Assembly (NCBI RefSeq): GCF_016909575.1
Contig: NZ_JAFBGA010000005.1
Coordinates: forward strand, 372,001-436,000
Origin: Streptomyces sp. HB132
GTDB lineage: Bacteria > Actinomycetota > Actinomycetes > Streptomycetales > Streptomycetaceae
Direction of reading: 5' to 3'
Length of the DNA: 64,000 bases
The position numbers and the translations under genes are program-made. How positions within the stretch are numbered: the stretch's first letter is position 1; the number at the start of each line of letters is the position of its first letter. Shown here one piece after another: positions 1 through 8,512 of the stretch. A model generated the notes under the pieces. It worked only from the letters and a program-made list of their open reading frames with translations. It had not been told where the DNA came from and did no database searches.

Positions 1-1620
1 GTCGATGGCGCTCTGGTCGGGGAGTCCCTGCGGCAGCAGGCTGCGCTGCAGGGTGACCGCCACGTTGTGCTCGCGCGAGTACCGGCGCGCGTTGTCGATG
101 CTGACCGCGGCGCGGGCGACGAGTTCCTCCGCGACGGACAGGTCCTCGTCCTCGAAGGGCTCCGGCTTCTGGGCCCTCCAGAACATGGTCACGCCGAGAA
201 TCACCCCCCTGGCCCGCATCGGGACGGCGATCAGCGAGTGCAATCCGCACTCCACGATGCGCTCGGCACGCGCCGGGTCCGGTTGCCAGCCGGAGAGCCG
301 GGTCAGGTCGGTGTAGAGGAGGGCCTCGCTCCGGAGCAGTCCGGCACCGATGTCCGTGTCCGGCAGGAAACGGAGCACCGAGCCCAGCGGGTGGAGCCCC
401 GTGTCGTCCCGGGCGCCGCTGAAGGCCGAGCGGCGGAGGCCGTCGGTGGTGGCGCGGGCGAGCGTGGGTTCCTCGCCGCGCAGCACGCCCACGGCCAGGT
501 CCACGGTGGCGTAGTCGGCGAACCGGGCCGTGGCGAAGTCGGCCAGCTCCTCGCACGTCTGGATGACGTCCAGAGCGGTGCCGATCTCCGTTCCCGCGTC
601 GTAGAGGAGCTTGAGCCTGCCGCGCGCGATGGCGGCCTTGCCCGTGAGGGCCTGCAGCTCCGTGGTGTCGCGCAGGGTCGTCACACTGCCGGGCGGCCCA
701 CCGTTCCGGTCGGTGGCCCGTTGGCTGACCGCGAGCAGTCGCGTACCGACGGAGTGCACCTCGTCGGTCGCGCTGCGTCCCGAGACCAGCAGCCCGGTGA
801 TCACCGGGTCGAGGCCGAGCTCGGCCACGGGCCTGCCCTCCACGTCCGGGGGCAGGTCGAGGAGCCGTCGCGCCTCGTCGTTGGCCAGCAGGAGCGTCCT
901 GTCGCCGCCGACGATGACCACTCCTTCCCGTACGGAGTGCAGAACGGCGTCGTGGTGCTCGTACATCCGGGTCATCCCGGTCGGGCCGAGACCGTGGGTC
1001 TGGCGCCTGAGCCGCCGGGTGACGAGTGCGGTGCCGCCCATGGTGAGCAACAGGATTCCAGCGGCCGAACCGAACAGGAGCGGGAACTGGTCCTCGACGA
1101 CCCCGCTGACACTGCTGATGGTGATTCCTGCGGACACCAGGCCCACGACCTGGTGGTCGGCGCCGAACACCGGCACCACGGCCTGGACGAGAGGGCCGAT
1201 GGTTCCGTCGATCCTCTCGGTGACGACCCGCCCTTCGAGTGCGGGGCCCACCTCGCCGACGAACTTCTTCCCGATCCGGTCGGGCAGGGGATGGGTGTAG
1301 CGCACGGCGTCCAGGTTCATGACGACGACGAAGTCAACCCCGGAACCCTTCCGCGCGGCCTCGGCCTTCGGCTGGAGTACCGCGGTGGGGTCCGGGCTCC
1401 GGAGGGCCGCTTCCATGCCGGGGGCGTTCGCGAAGGTCTCGGCCACGGCGACCGAGCGATTGCGGGCTTCGCGTACGCTGCCGGCCCGGGACTGCAGCAC
1501 GAGCGCGGTCACGGACGCAGCGACGAGCAACACCACGATCGCCACCTGCAGGAGAAAGACCTGACCAGCGAGGGTTCTCATTCGGAGAAACGAACGCGGG
1601 CGGCCGTAGCGTCCGGCCAT
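1..1620 (-). CDS. Membrane sensor with PAS and GAF domains and a SpoIIE-type phosphatase (partial)
   Basis: The gene enters from the left edge on the minus strand, so the C-terminus is missing; 540 codons are visible. An N-terminal membrane segment (LAGQVFLLQVAIVVLLVAA) and a second one near residue 185 bracket an extracytoplasmic loop of the Cache/PDC kind found in DcuS/CitA-type sensors. A PAS-like domain follows (HDAVLHSVREGVVIVGGDRT), then a GAF-like domain. The last visible stretch, LQRSLLPQGLPDQSAID, is the linker that precedes the PP2C/SpoIIE phosphatase domain in many Streptomyces proteins. I infer a ligand-sensing regulator of anti-sigma pathways. A second start at 1581 removes 13 residues and is equally plausible. 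It begins 10 bp after the MMPL gene, so the two are probably cotranscribed. Confidence 0.8.
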   Translation of the reverse strand, partial: MAGRYGRPRSFLRMRTLAGQVFLLQVAIVVLLVAASVTALVLQSRAGSVREARNRSVAVAETFANAPGMEAALRSPDPTAVLQPKAEAARKGSGVDFVVVMNLDAVRYTHPLPDRIGKKFVGEVGPALEGRVVTERIDGTIGPLVQAVVPVFGADHQVVGLVSAGITISSVSGVVEDQFPLLFGSAAGILLLTMGGTALVTRRLRRQTHGLGPTGMTRMYEHHDAVLHSVREGVVIVGGDRTLLLANDEARRLLDLPPDVEGRPVAELGLDPVITGLLVSGRSATDEVHSVGTRLLAVSQRATDRNGGPPGSVTTLRDTTELQALTGKAAIARGRLKLLYDAGTEIGTALDVIQTCEELADFATARFADYATVDLAVGVLRGEEPTLARATTDGLRRSAFSGARDDTGLHPLGSVLRFLPDTDIGAGLLRSEALLYTDLTRLSGWQPDPARAERIVECGLHSLIAVPMRARGVILGVTMFWRAQKPEPFEDEDLSVAEELVARAAVSIDNARRYSREHNVAVTLQRSLLPQGLPDQSAID

Positions 1621-1630
1621 GTCCCCCTTT

Positions 1631-3745
1631 CTACACGGCTTCCCGCTTCCTCGCCGCCCCGCCGTCCTCGCGGGCCAGCCGGTGCGGCCACCAGACGCGC
1701 GGTCCGATGTCGAGGAACAGGGAGGTGACCAGCACGGACCGCACGACGAAGGTGTCGAGGAGTACGCCCAGCGCGACCGCGAAGCCGATCTCGGCGAAGG
1801 CCACCACCGGCAGGGTGCCGAGTACCGCGAAGGTTCCTGCCAGCACCAGGCCGGCCGAGGTGATCACCGCTCCGGTCGCTGCGAGACCGGTGACCACGCC
1901 CGCGCGGGTGCCCTGGTGCAGGGCCTCCTCACGGATCCGGGTGGTCAGGAAGATGTTGTAGTCGATACCGAGGGCGACCAGGAACACGAAGACGAAGAGC
2001 GGGAAGTCCGTCGTCTCGCCGGCGTAGTCGAAGACGTGTCGGAAGACCAGGGCACTGACACCCAGTGCGGTGGCGAACGACAGCACCACCGTCGCGACGA
2101 GCAGCAGCGGCGCCAGCAGGGCGCGCAGTACCAGCGCGAGGATGATCAGCACGACCAGAAGCACGAGCGGGATGATCAGCACGTTGTCGTGCCGGGTGGC
2201 GTCGTCCATGTCGAGTGCCGCCGCCGTGTCGCCGCCCACCCGTGCGTCCGCCCCCGGAAGCCCGTGGACAGCGTCGCGGACCCGCTCCACGGTGCGCTCG
2301 GCCTGCCCGCTGTCCGCGGCGTCGGCCAGGGTCGCCTCGAAGATCGCCCGGCCGTCGTGCACCGGTCGGGCGCCGGGCGGCACGACCAGGGATCCCGGTA
2401 CCACTCCGCGGGTCCCCTCGACGGCGGTGCGCACCTGTGCGCTCCGGTCCGCCGCCGCGATGACGACGAGGGGGCTGCCGCTCCCGGCCGGGAAGTACCG
2501 GTTCTGTACCTCCTGTCCGGCGATGGAGTCCGGCTTGTCGGGGAAGGAGTCGGCGTTGCTGAGACCTGCCGCGCGCAGTTGGACGAGCCCCAGGGACAGG
2601 GCGGCGAGCACCAGTGCGGTGGCCACCCAGATCCTGCGCGGGTGCAGGGCGAGCTGGTGCCCGGTCCGCGCCCAGAAGCCGTGCTCGGTGGGCTCGGGGG
2701 TGCCGAAGTGCGGTACCGCCGGCCAGAAGACCCAGCGGTCGAAGATCACCAGGAGGGCCGGGAGCAGCGAGAGCATGGCGATCAGGGCGATCGCCACTCC
2801 GATCGCCGCCACCGGCCCCAGGCCGCGGGTCGAGTTCATCTCGGCCGCCAGCAGGACGAGCATGCTCAGCACCACGGTGCCGCTGCTGGCCAGGACGGCC
2901 GGCCCGGCGCGGTGCAGTGCCCGGGCCATGGCCTCGTGCCGGTCCTCGTGGCGCCGTAGCTCCTCGCGGTAGCGGGCGACGAGGAGCAGGGCGTAGTCCG
3001 TTCCGGCTCCGAAGACCAGCACGGTCAGGATGCCCGCGCTCTGGCCGTTCACGGTGAGGCCCGCGTGCGCCGCGAGCAGGTAGATGAGTGCCTGTGCGGT
3101 GAGGAGGGCGGCGACGACCGAGACGACGGGCAGCACGAGCAGCGTCGGACTGCGGTAGGTGATCAGCAGCATGACGACCACCACGGCCAGTGCGGCGAGG
3201 AGCAGGGTCGAGTCGATGCCCGAGAAGGCGTCGGCGGAGTCGGCCGCGACTCCTCCGGGTCCGGAGATGTGGACCGTGAGATCCCCTTGTCCGGTTCCCA
3301 CGATGTCCCGAACGGAGTCGACGGCGGGGCCGATCCGCTCCCATCCCTTCTCGTCCATGGTGATGGGAACGAAGATCTGGGCGGCCGAGGGGGCCGTCCT
3401 GCTGTCGTAGAGCGGGCCGCGCGTCTCCTCGCCCCGTACGCCGTGGGCGCTCAGCGCCATGAGTTGCCGCTTGTCCCCGGCGATACGGTCACGGTCCGCC
3501 CCGGTCAGACCGCCCTCGCGCGCGTAGACGACGACGGCGGTGATGATCTCGGGTCGGAAGCTTTTGGACTCCTCCCAGACCTGCGTGGATTCGGCGCTGC
3601 TCGGGAGCCAGGAGGCGGCGTCGTTGTCCTGTGCCCCCATGAGCTTCCCGGCGAGGGGAGCCGCGACCACGACGACGACGAGCCAGAACACCACGACGAG
3701 CCACTTGGTGCGCCGTCCGCACAGCAGCCGGGCCACTTCGCGCAT
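1631..3745 (-). CDS. MMPL/RND-superfamily membrane transporter
   Basis: This 704-residue protein has the two-fold architecture of MMPL transporters (the ActII-3/MmpL type). A first membrane helix lies near residues 15-35 (WLVVVFWLVVVVVAAPLAG), followed by a large extracytoplasmic loop, a block of helices, a second loop and a second block. Each helical block carries the family's conserved Asp-Tyr signature: GAGTDYALLLVARYREEL in the first half and LGIDYNIFLTTRIREE in the second. The family uses proton flux to export lipids, antibiotics or other hydrophobic compounds; the substrate here cannot be read from sequence. The sensor phosphatase gene follows after 10 bp, suggesting that transport or membrane state and the sensor are linked. 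Confidence 0.9.
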   Translation of the reverse strand: MREVARLLCGRRTKWLVVVFWLVVVVVAAPLAGKLMGAQDNDAASWLPSSAESTQVWEESKSFRPEIITAVVVYAREGGLTGADRDRIAGDKRQLMALSAHGVRGEETRGPLYDSRTAPSAAQIFVPITMDEKGWERIGPAVDSVRDIVGTGQGDLTVHISGPGGVAADSADAFSGIDSTLLLAALAVVVVMLLITYRSPTLLVLPVVSVVAALLTAQALIYLLAAHAGLTVNGQSAGILTVLVFGAGTDYALLLVARYREELRRHEDRHEAMARALHRAGPAVLASSGTVVLSMLVLLAAEMNSTRGLGPVAAIGVAIALIAMLSLLPALLVIFDRWVFWPAVPHFGTPEPTEHGFWARTGHQLALHPRRIWVATALVLAALSLGLVQLRAAGLSNADSFPDKPDSIAGQEVQNRYFPAGSGSPLVVIAAADRSAQVRTAVEGTRGVVPGSLVVPPGARPVHDGRAIFEATLADAADSGQAERTVERVRDAVHGLPGADARVGGDTAAALDMDDATRHDNVLIIPLVLLVVLIILALVLRALLAPLLLVATVVLSFATALGVSALVFRHVFDYAGETTDFPLFVFVFLVALGIDYNIFLTTRIREEALHQGTRAGVVTGLAATGAVITSAGLVLAGTFAVLGTLPVVAFAEIGFAVALGVLLDTFVVRSVLVTSLFLDIGPRVWWPHRLAREDGGAARKREAV

Positions 3746-3873
3746 GCCGCTCCCCCGCTTCGTCCTGGTCCGTGGCGGCGAGATTAGAGGGACGCGTGTG
3801 CGGGCGGGTCCGCGACATGCCGTGTGCGCCGTCGACGGGCCACGGTCGGACCACCGCCGGACGTGGGACCCGT

Positions 3874-3919
3874 CCCGGCGGCGCGTACGGAGGACGTGCC
3901 GTCCGTACGCGCCGCCGGG
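3874..3919 (-). terminator. Hairpin terminator after the first sugar ABC operon
   Basis: An 18-bp perfect inverted repeat (3874-3891 against 3902-3919) encloses a 10-nt loop and lies 10 bp after the stop codon at 3930. There is no T tract, as is usual for Streptomyces terminators. Confidence 0.75.
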
Positions 3920-3929
3920 CGTGTGGCCG

Positions 3930-4829
3930 CTACTGGCCGGCGAGACCGGTGTGCGCGATACCGCGCACGATCTGCCGCTGGAAGAACGCGAAGACGATCA
4001 GGAGGGGCGTCCCGGCGATCACGAGCGAGGCCATGATCTGGGCGTACCGCACGCCGAAGGTCGACTGGACGCTGACGAGGCCGACCGGCAGGGTCATGCC
4101 GCCCGGGTCGGTGGTCACGAGGAACGGCCAGAGGAAGTTGTTCCAGGTGGAGATGAAGGTGAAGATCGCCACGGCCGCCAGGACGGGCCGGGACAGCGGT
4201 ACGACGATCGTCCAGAACACCCGCCAACGGCCGGCGCCGTCGACGAAGGCCGCCTCCTCCAGTTCACGGGGGACGCCCTCGAAGAACTTCACCAGGATGA
4301 ACACCATGGCGGGTACGGCTACCTGGGGCAGAATCACGCCCCAGTAGGTGTCGACGAGGCCGAGCTGGACCATCTCCCGGAAGAGGGGGGCGATGAGCAC
4401 CTGCGGCGGCACCATGATGCCGGCGAGCACCAGCCCGTAGAGCAGCCGCCGGCCCCGGAAGTCGGTGCGGGTGAATCCGTAGGCGGCCATCGCGCAGGTC
4501 ACGACGGTCAGCAGGGTGGTCATGACGGAGACGTACGCCGAGTTCATGAGCCAGATCATCAGGTCGCCCGACTCCCAGACCTTGCCGTACGCGTCGAAGG
4601 TGACGCGCGAGCCGATCCAGGAGAGCGGTGTCCTCGTGGTGTCGCCCTCCGGTTTCAGGGAGGTGGCGACGGCCCAGGCCAGCGGGAGGAGCCAGGCCGC
4701 GGTGAGGAGCAGGGCTAGGACGAGCAGGAAGATCCTGCCCCGCGTCCAGCGCGGGCGGCGGCCCCCGGCGCCGGCGGATCGCTCGGGCCGCGGGGCGGGG
4801 CGGGTGGTGACGGTGGCGGAACCGCTCAC
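3930..4829 (-). CDS. Carbohydrate ABC transporter permease, MalG type
   Basis: This is a 299-residue inner-membrane permease with six predicted helices, preceded by a charged cytoplasmic tail. The cytoplasmic EAA loop that contacts the ATPase reads EEAAFVDGAGRWRVFWTIVVP, and the protein ends in FFQRQIVRGIAHTGLAGQ, typical of MalG/LacG-like subunits. It would import a sugar or oligosaccharide with the permease and binding protein encoded just upstream. The GTG start overlaps the TGA stop of the previous gene by 4 bp, so translation is coupled. No ATPase gene accompanies the operon, which in Streptomyces implies use of a shared MsiK-type ATPase. Confidence 0.93.
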   Translation of the reverse strand: MSGSATVTTRPAPRPERSAGAGGRRPRWTRGRIFLLVLALLLTAAWLLPLAWAVATSLKPEGDTTRTPLSWIGSRVTFDAYGKVWESGDLMIWLMNSAYVSVMTTLLTVVTCAMAAYGFTRTDFRGRRLLYGLVLAGIMVPPQVLIAPLFREMVQLGLVDTYWGVILPQVAVPAMVFILVKFFEGVPRELEEAAFVDGAGRWRVFWTIVVPLSRPVLAAVAIFTFISTWNNFLWPFLVTTDPGGMTLPVGLVSVQSTFGVRYAQIMASLVIAGTPLLIVFAFFQRQIVRGIAHTGLAGQ

Positions 4830-5788
4830 TTCGCGGCCTCCTCAGCTCGGCGCCGGGACAGCAGCGGCTGCACCAGGGAGACGGTCAGGATCAGGGCGAA
4901 GAAGATGTACGAGACGGCTGAGGCGTAGCCGATGCGGTAGCCCGTGAAGCCCTGCTGGTAGACGTACTGGAGGATCGGCCGGGTGGACTCGTCGGGGCCG
5001 CCGCCGGTCATGATGTAGACCTGGTCGAAGATCTTCAGCGAGGCCAGCACCTGGAGGACCACGACCAGTCCGGTGGTGCGGCGGAGCATCGGCAGGGTGA
5101 TGTGCAGGAGCCGCTGGCCGGCGCCGGCACCGTCCAGCTCGGCTGCCTCGTACAGGTGCGCCGGGATGGCCTGGAGTGCGGCGAGGTACAGCAGGAAGTT
5201 GAAGCCGACGGTCCACCAGACGGTGGTCGCCACGATGCTGAGCATGGCGTACCGCTCGTCGGTCAGCCAGCCGATCTCCGGGGTCAGGCCGACGGCGGCG
5301 AGCATCTGGTCGGCGAGACCGAAGTCGGACGGCAGGATCATGTTCAAGAACAGCAGGCAGACGACGCCGGACGGCAGCAGGAACGGTGCGAACCAGCTGA
5401 GCCGCCAGAGCCACTGCACGACCCGCAGTTCGTGAGCGAGCAGCGCCAGCACGAGACCGACGACGACGAGGGGGACGGTGGACAGGACCGTGAACCAGAC
5501 GGTGTTCCACAGCGAGGACCAGACGTCGGGGTCGCGTATCGCCTCGGCGTAGTTGTCGAGGCCGACGAACCCGCCGCCGGTGCCGGTGATGTTCTCGCTG
5601 GTGAGGCTCATGCCGAGACCGGAGACCAGCGGCCAGATGAGGAACATGGCGTACAGGAGGAGGAAGGGCGCGATGAACACCAGGCCGTGTTCCGTCCACT
5701 TCCTGCGCACACCGCGGGCGGGACGCCCTGCCGCTCCTTCGGCGGGTTCCGCCACGGGTGCCGGCACCGCCGCGGTGGTGGAGGTCAT
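4826..5788 (-). CDS. Carbohydrate ABC transporter permease, MalF type
   Basis: A 320-residue permease beginning MTSTTAAVPAPVAEPAEG. After a cytoplasmic tail it shows a first helix (LVFIAPFLLLYAMFLIWPL), a periplasmic region and five further helices. The EAA loop is YEAAELDGAGAGQRLLHITL. The reading frame stays open far upstream, but the start at 5788 is set by a 4-bp ATGA overlap with the binding-protein gene. It resembles the interrupted permease at 60201-61133; the corresponding Trp is intact here in QWLWRLSWFAPFLLP. Confidence 0.93.
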   Translation of the reverse strand: MTSTTAAVPAPVAEPAEGAAGRPARGVRRKWTEHGLVFIAPFLLLYAMFLIWPLVSGLGMSLTSENITGTGGGFVGLDNYAEAIRDPDVWSSLWNTVWFTVLSTVPLVVVGLVLALLAHELRVVQWLWRLSWFAPFLLPSGVVCLLFLNMILPSDFGLADQMLAAVGLTPEIGWLTDERYAMLSIVATTVWWTVGFNFLLYLAALQAIPAHLYEAAELDGAGAGQRLLHITLPMLRRTTGLVVVLQVLASLKIFDQVYIMTGGGPDESTRPILQYVYQQGFTGYRIGYASAVSYIFFALILTVSLVQPLLSRRRAEEAAK

Positions 5789-7125
5789 GACGCGGCTCCC
5801 GGGAGGGGGTTGCGGGTGTCGAGGAGGGCCCGCAGCCGGGTCCTGGCCTCGGTCAGGGCGTTGCGCGGGCTCCGGGAGCCGGTGAGGACCCCGGAGAAGA
5901 CGGCGCCGAGTTCGATCCACAGCCGGGAGGCCGAGCCGGTGAACCACGCGGGTTCGTCCAGCGCCACGTCGTCGATCACCGTGCGGTACTCGGACTGCGG
6001 CTTCAGGGCGAGGTAGGCCGGGTCGTCGAGCACCGGCAGATAGGCGGGGACGTGGCCGCCCCGGGCCCAGGCCACGGAGTTCTTCAGCATCCAGGCGGTG
6101 AGGGTGTGGGCGGCCTCGTTCGTGGCGCCACCGCGGTCCCTCTGGTGCGGCAGGACGAAGGCGTGGCAGTCGGCCTGGGTCGCCGCGCTGCCGAAGAGGG
6201 CGGGGACGCGGGTCATGGAGAACGGCAGTCCGGTGGTCCTGAAGGTGGTGATCTCCCATTCGCCGTTGAGGTGGAAGGCGGTCTTCCCGCCGTTGAAGAC
6301 ACCGATGGATCCCGCGTAGTCGACGCGGCGCACCATCAGCCCCTCCTCGACGAGACGGGCCAGGTACTCCAGCACCCGCAGCGCTTTGGCGTCGTCGAGC
6401 GCGAGTCGCTTCCCGTCCGCGGAGAGCACCGTGCCGCCGGTCTGCGCGTAGAAGCTGGAGAAGAGCCGCCAGGGGGTGATGCAGTCGGGCCCGAGCGTCT
6501 CGGTCACCAGACCCGGCTGTCCGGTCGACTTCTTCGCGGCGCGCAGGGCGTCGGCGAACTCGTCGGCGCCGCTGATCGGCCTGAGCCGGCCGCCCGACAT
6601 GAGTCCTGCCTTCTCACAAACCTCGGTCTGGTAGTAGAGGACGAAGGGGTGGGTGTCGAGAGGGACTGCGTACTGTCTCCCGCCCACCTGGCCCCGGCGC
6701 CAGATGTCCGGCGGGAAGTCCTCCTGCCGGATGCCGTGTTCGGCGAGCAGGTCGGGGTCGAACGGATCGAGGAGCCTGCCTGGGGCGAAGCCCGCGAGCC
6801 GGGCGAGGTGCAGGGCGGCGAGCTCGGGGGCACGGCCGCCGGCGCCCGCCATGCCGAGCTTGGTGTAGTACGGGGCGCCCCACTGCAGGGTCGAGGCCTC
6901 CAGTGCGATCTCCGGGTGCCCGGCCCGGAACTCGTCCAGCATCCCCTGCATGTTGACGCCGTCGCCGCCGCCGAACAGATGCCAGTACCGCAGCAGGGTC
7001 TGTCCCGGGCCGGCCGCGGTCGCGGGCGCGGCGCAGCCGGACAGGGAGCCCATGGCTCCGGCCGCGGCCAGGGCGCCGGCACCGCCCGCGAGGGCTCGGC
7101 GCCGGCTGAGGAAGGGTGGTTGCAT
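5785..7125 (-). CDS. Extracellular sugar-binding lipoprotein of an ABC transporter
   Basis: A 446-residue solute-binding protein. The N-terminus MQPPFLSRRRALAGGAG has an arginine-rich n-region of Tat character, followed by a hydrophobic stretch and a lipobox (SLSGC), so it is probably a lipid-anchored, Tat-exported protein. The mature part carries binding-protein family-1 features (LLRYWHLFGGGDGVN and a TAFHLNGEWEITTF segment). It is clearly paralogous to the protein at 58814-60178, sharing the APYYTKLGM/PSYYTKLAM, LHLARLAG/LHLSRLAG and PLDTHPF/PLDVHPF blocks. It is the first gene of the ABC operon. The ligand is unknown. Confidence 0.92.
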   Translation of the reverse strand: MQPPFLSRRRALAGGAGALAAAGAMGSLSGCAAPATAAGPGQTLLRYWHLFGGGDGVNMQGMLDEFRAGHPEIALEASTLQWGAPYYTKLGMAGAGGRAPELAALHLARLAGFAPGRLLDPFDPDLLAEHGIRQEDFPPDIWRRGQVGGRQYAVPLDTHPFVLYYQTEVCEKAGLMSGGRLRPISGADEFADALRAAKKSTGQPGLVTETLGPDCITPWRLFSSFYAQTGGTVLSADGKRLALDDAKALRVLEYLARLVEEGLMVRRVDYAGSIGVFNGGKTAFHLNGEWEITTFRTTGLPFSMTRVPALFGSAATQADCHAFVLPHQRDRGGATNEAAHTLTAWMLKNSVAWARGGHVPAYLPVLDDPAYLALKPQSEYRTVIDDVALDEPAWFTGSASRLWIELGAVFSGVLTGSRSPRNALTEARTRLRALLDTRNPLPGAAS

Positions 7126-7230
7126 GGTGGCTCGTCTCGTCTCGGCTCGGCTCGTTTCTGAGGTGCGGGGACGCGTGAAGGGAGGGCGGCGCGTTCGAAA
7201 TCCCGGCGCCTGCCCGCCACTTCGGACGGG

Positions 7231-7259
7231 AACGTAGGCCCGGGACAACCTCGCGTCAA
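7231..7259 (-). promoter_or_regulatory. Predicted promoter of the first sugar ABC operon
   Basis: On the minus strand TTGACG (7259-7254), a 17-bp spacer and TACGTT (7236-7231) form a good housekeeping-type promoter. It would give a leader of about 100 nt before the start at 7125. Confidence 0.6.
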
Positions 7260-7277
7260 TGACTCGCGCTGAAACTG

Positions 7278-7301
7278 CGAACGATGTTCGACAGATCGAA
7301 C
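7278..7301. promoter_or_regulatory. Cluster of GTTCGA half-sites, likely operator of the ABC operon
   Basis: Three alternating half-sites form two overlapping palindromes: CGAAC-GAT-GTTCG (7278-7290) and GTTCGA-CAGA-TCGAAC (7286-7301). The cluster lies just upstream of the predicted -35 box. A further GTTCGA is at 7193-7198, just downstream of the expected transcription start, which would allow looping repression. No regulator gene is adjacent, so the binding protein is unknown. GAAC-N3-GTTC resembles an actinobacterial LexA box but has the wrong spacing. Confidence 0.5.
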
Positions 7302-7397
7302 CACATTCGTCGCCCGCCCCGGACACACGGGGGACCGGCATGCGCACGGGTGGGCGCGAGGAGATATCGCGGGGATGAGGGCACATTTCTTACTGGG

Positions 7398-7452
7398 GGG
7401 TAGGCCCACCCGGCCTCCTTGCTATACCTTCCGTCTAACAAGGAGACGGAGG
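7398..7452. promoter_or_regulatory. Operator-like palindrome and hairpin upstream of the di-iron oxygenase gene
   Basis: GGGTAGGCCCACCC (7398-7411) is a 14-bp palindrome with one mismatched pair of positions. At 7428-7452, CTTCCGTCT and AGACGGAGG form a 9-bp stem with one wobble pair and a 7-nt loop. A TATACC that could act as a -10 box lies at 7423-7428, but I see no convincing -35. These are the only structured elements in the 462-bp gap outside the ABC promoter and its operator. Confidence 0.35.
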
Positions 7453-7588
7453 AGTGCCCTGCGGCGCCCGCACCGTCCTCCGTGCTGCCGCCTTCTCCGG
7501 TCGTCGGCACGGCACATGACGACCCGTCACCTGCGAAGCCCAGGTGACAGCACCAAGGACATCGCTGACGAACCGAGGAGCCTGCATC

Positions 7589-8503
7589 ATGGCAAGCAGC
7601 ACCGTTCGGCCGGACGCCGAGGACCGGCCGCCCGAGGACCACCTCACCCGCCGCCTGCTCGAATCGGCCGCCGTGCTGGCGTACGACCCCGCCACGGAGG
7701 TCGACTGGGACACGCCGCTGGACAAGGAGTTCCACGGCGCGAGCCCGGAGTGGAGCACCCTGTACGGCACCACCTACTGGGCTGAGCTCACCGAGGAGCA
7801 GCGCAAGGAACTGACGCGCCAGGAAGCCGCTTCGGTGGCCAGCACAGGCATCTGGTTCGAGATGATCCTGCAGCAGATGGTCCTGCGCGACGTCTACGCG
7901 AAGGACCCCACGAGCGCGGACGTCCAGTGGGCGCTGACCGAGATAGCCGAGGAGTGCCGGCACTCCATCATGTTCGCCCGCGGCGCCGAGAAGCTGGGCG
8001 CCCCGCCCTACCGGCCGCACCGGTTCGCGGTGGAGCTGGGGCGGGCCTTCAAGACCCTCGCGTTCGGCGAGGCCGCGTACGCGGCGATCCTCGTCGCCGA
8101 GGAGGTCCTCGACGTCATGCAGCGCGACTGGATGCGGGACGAGCGGGTCGTGCCCTTCGTCCGCACCATCAACAACATCCATGTCGTCGAAGAGTCCCGG
8201 CACATGAAGTTCGCCCGCGCGGAGACCCGCAAGCACCTCAGCGGCGCCGGCCCGGTGCGACGACGGATCAACGCGCTCGTCATCGCCATCGCGTCGTACG
8301 TCATCGTCACCAGCATGGTGAACAAGGACGTCTACGCCAACGCCGGGCTGGACGAGAAGCGCGCCCTCGCCGAGGCGAAGGCCAACGAGCACCACAAGTC
8401 GATGATGCGTTCCAGCTGTTCGGGCCTCATGGACTTCCTGGCATCGGCCCGCCTGCTCACCAAGCCCGCCCTGGTGTTCTACAAGCGTGCCCATCTGATC
8501 TGA
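7589..8503 (+). CDS. AurF-like di-iron oxygenase (probable N-oxygenase family)
   Basis: This 304-residue protein matches the AurF/p-aminobenzoate N-oxygenase fold by its metal-ligand pattern. Candidates are Glu91 (IWFEMILQQ), Glu122 and His125 (AEECRHSIMF), Glu171/172 (ILVAEEVLDVM), His198 (NNIHVVEE), and Glu202 with His205 (EESRHMKFA). Family members oxidise arylamines or related nitrogens with O2 and two electrons. The start at 7589 is chosen for the GAGGAG ribosome site 8 nt upstream; an in-frame start at 7544 would add 15 residues. The ferredoxin-reductase gene begins 9 bp after the stop and is the probable electron donor. The substrate is not evident. Confidence 0.85.
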   Translation: MASSTVRPDAEDRPPEDHLTRRLLESAAVLAYDPATEVDWDTPLDKEFHGASPEWSTLYGTTYWAELTEEQRKELTRQEAASVASTGIWFEMILQQMVLRDVYAKDPTSADVQWALTEIAEECRHSIMFARGAEKLGAPPYRPHRFAVELGRAFKTLAFGEAAYAAILVAEEVLDVMQRDWMRDERVVPFVRTINNIHVVEESRHMKFARAETRKHLSGAGPVRRRINALVIAIASYVIVTSMVNKDVYANAGLDEKRALAEAKANEHHKSMMRSSCSGLMDFLASARLLTKPALVFYKRAHLI

Positions 8504-8512
8504 GCGGACGAC

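Noticed and set aside
67..1728. 553-codon plus-strand ORF and other long plus-strand frames over the sensor gene
   Set aside because: Composition is Arg/Gly/His-rich with no family features; the minus strand encodes a clear sensor phosphatase.
7278..7290. LexA (SOS) box upstream of the first ABC operon
   Set aside because: Spacer is 3 bp instead of the 4 expected for GAAC-N4-GTTC, and the downstream genes are not SOS genes.
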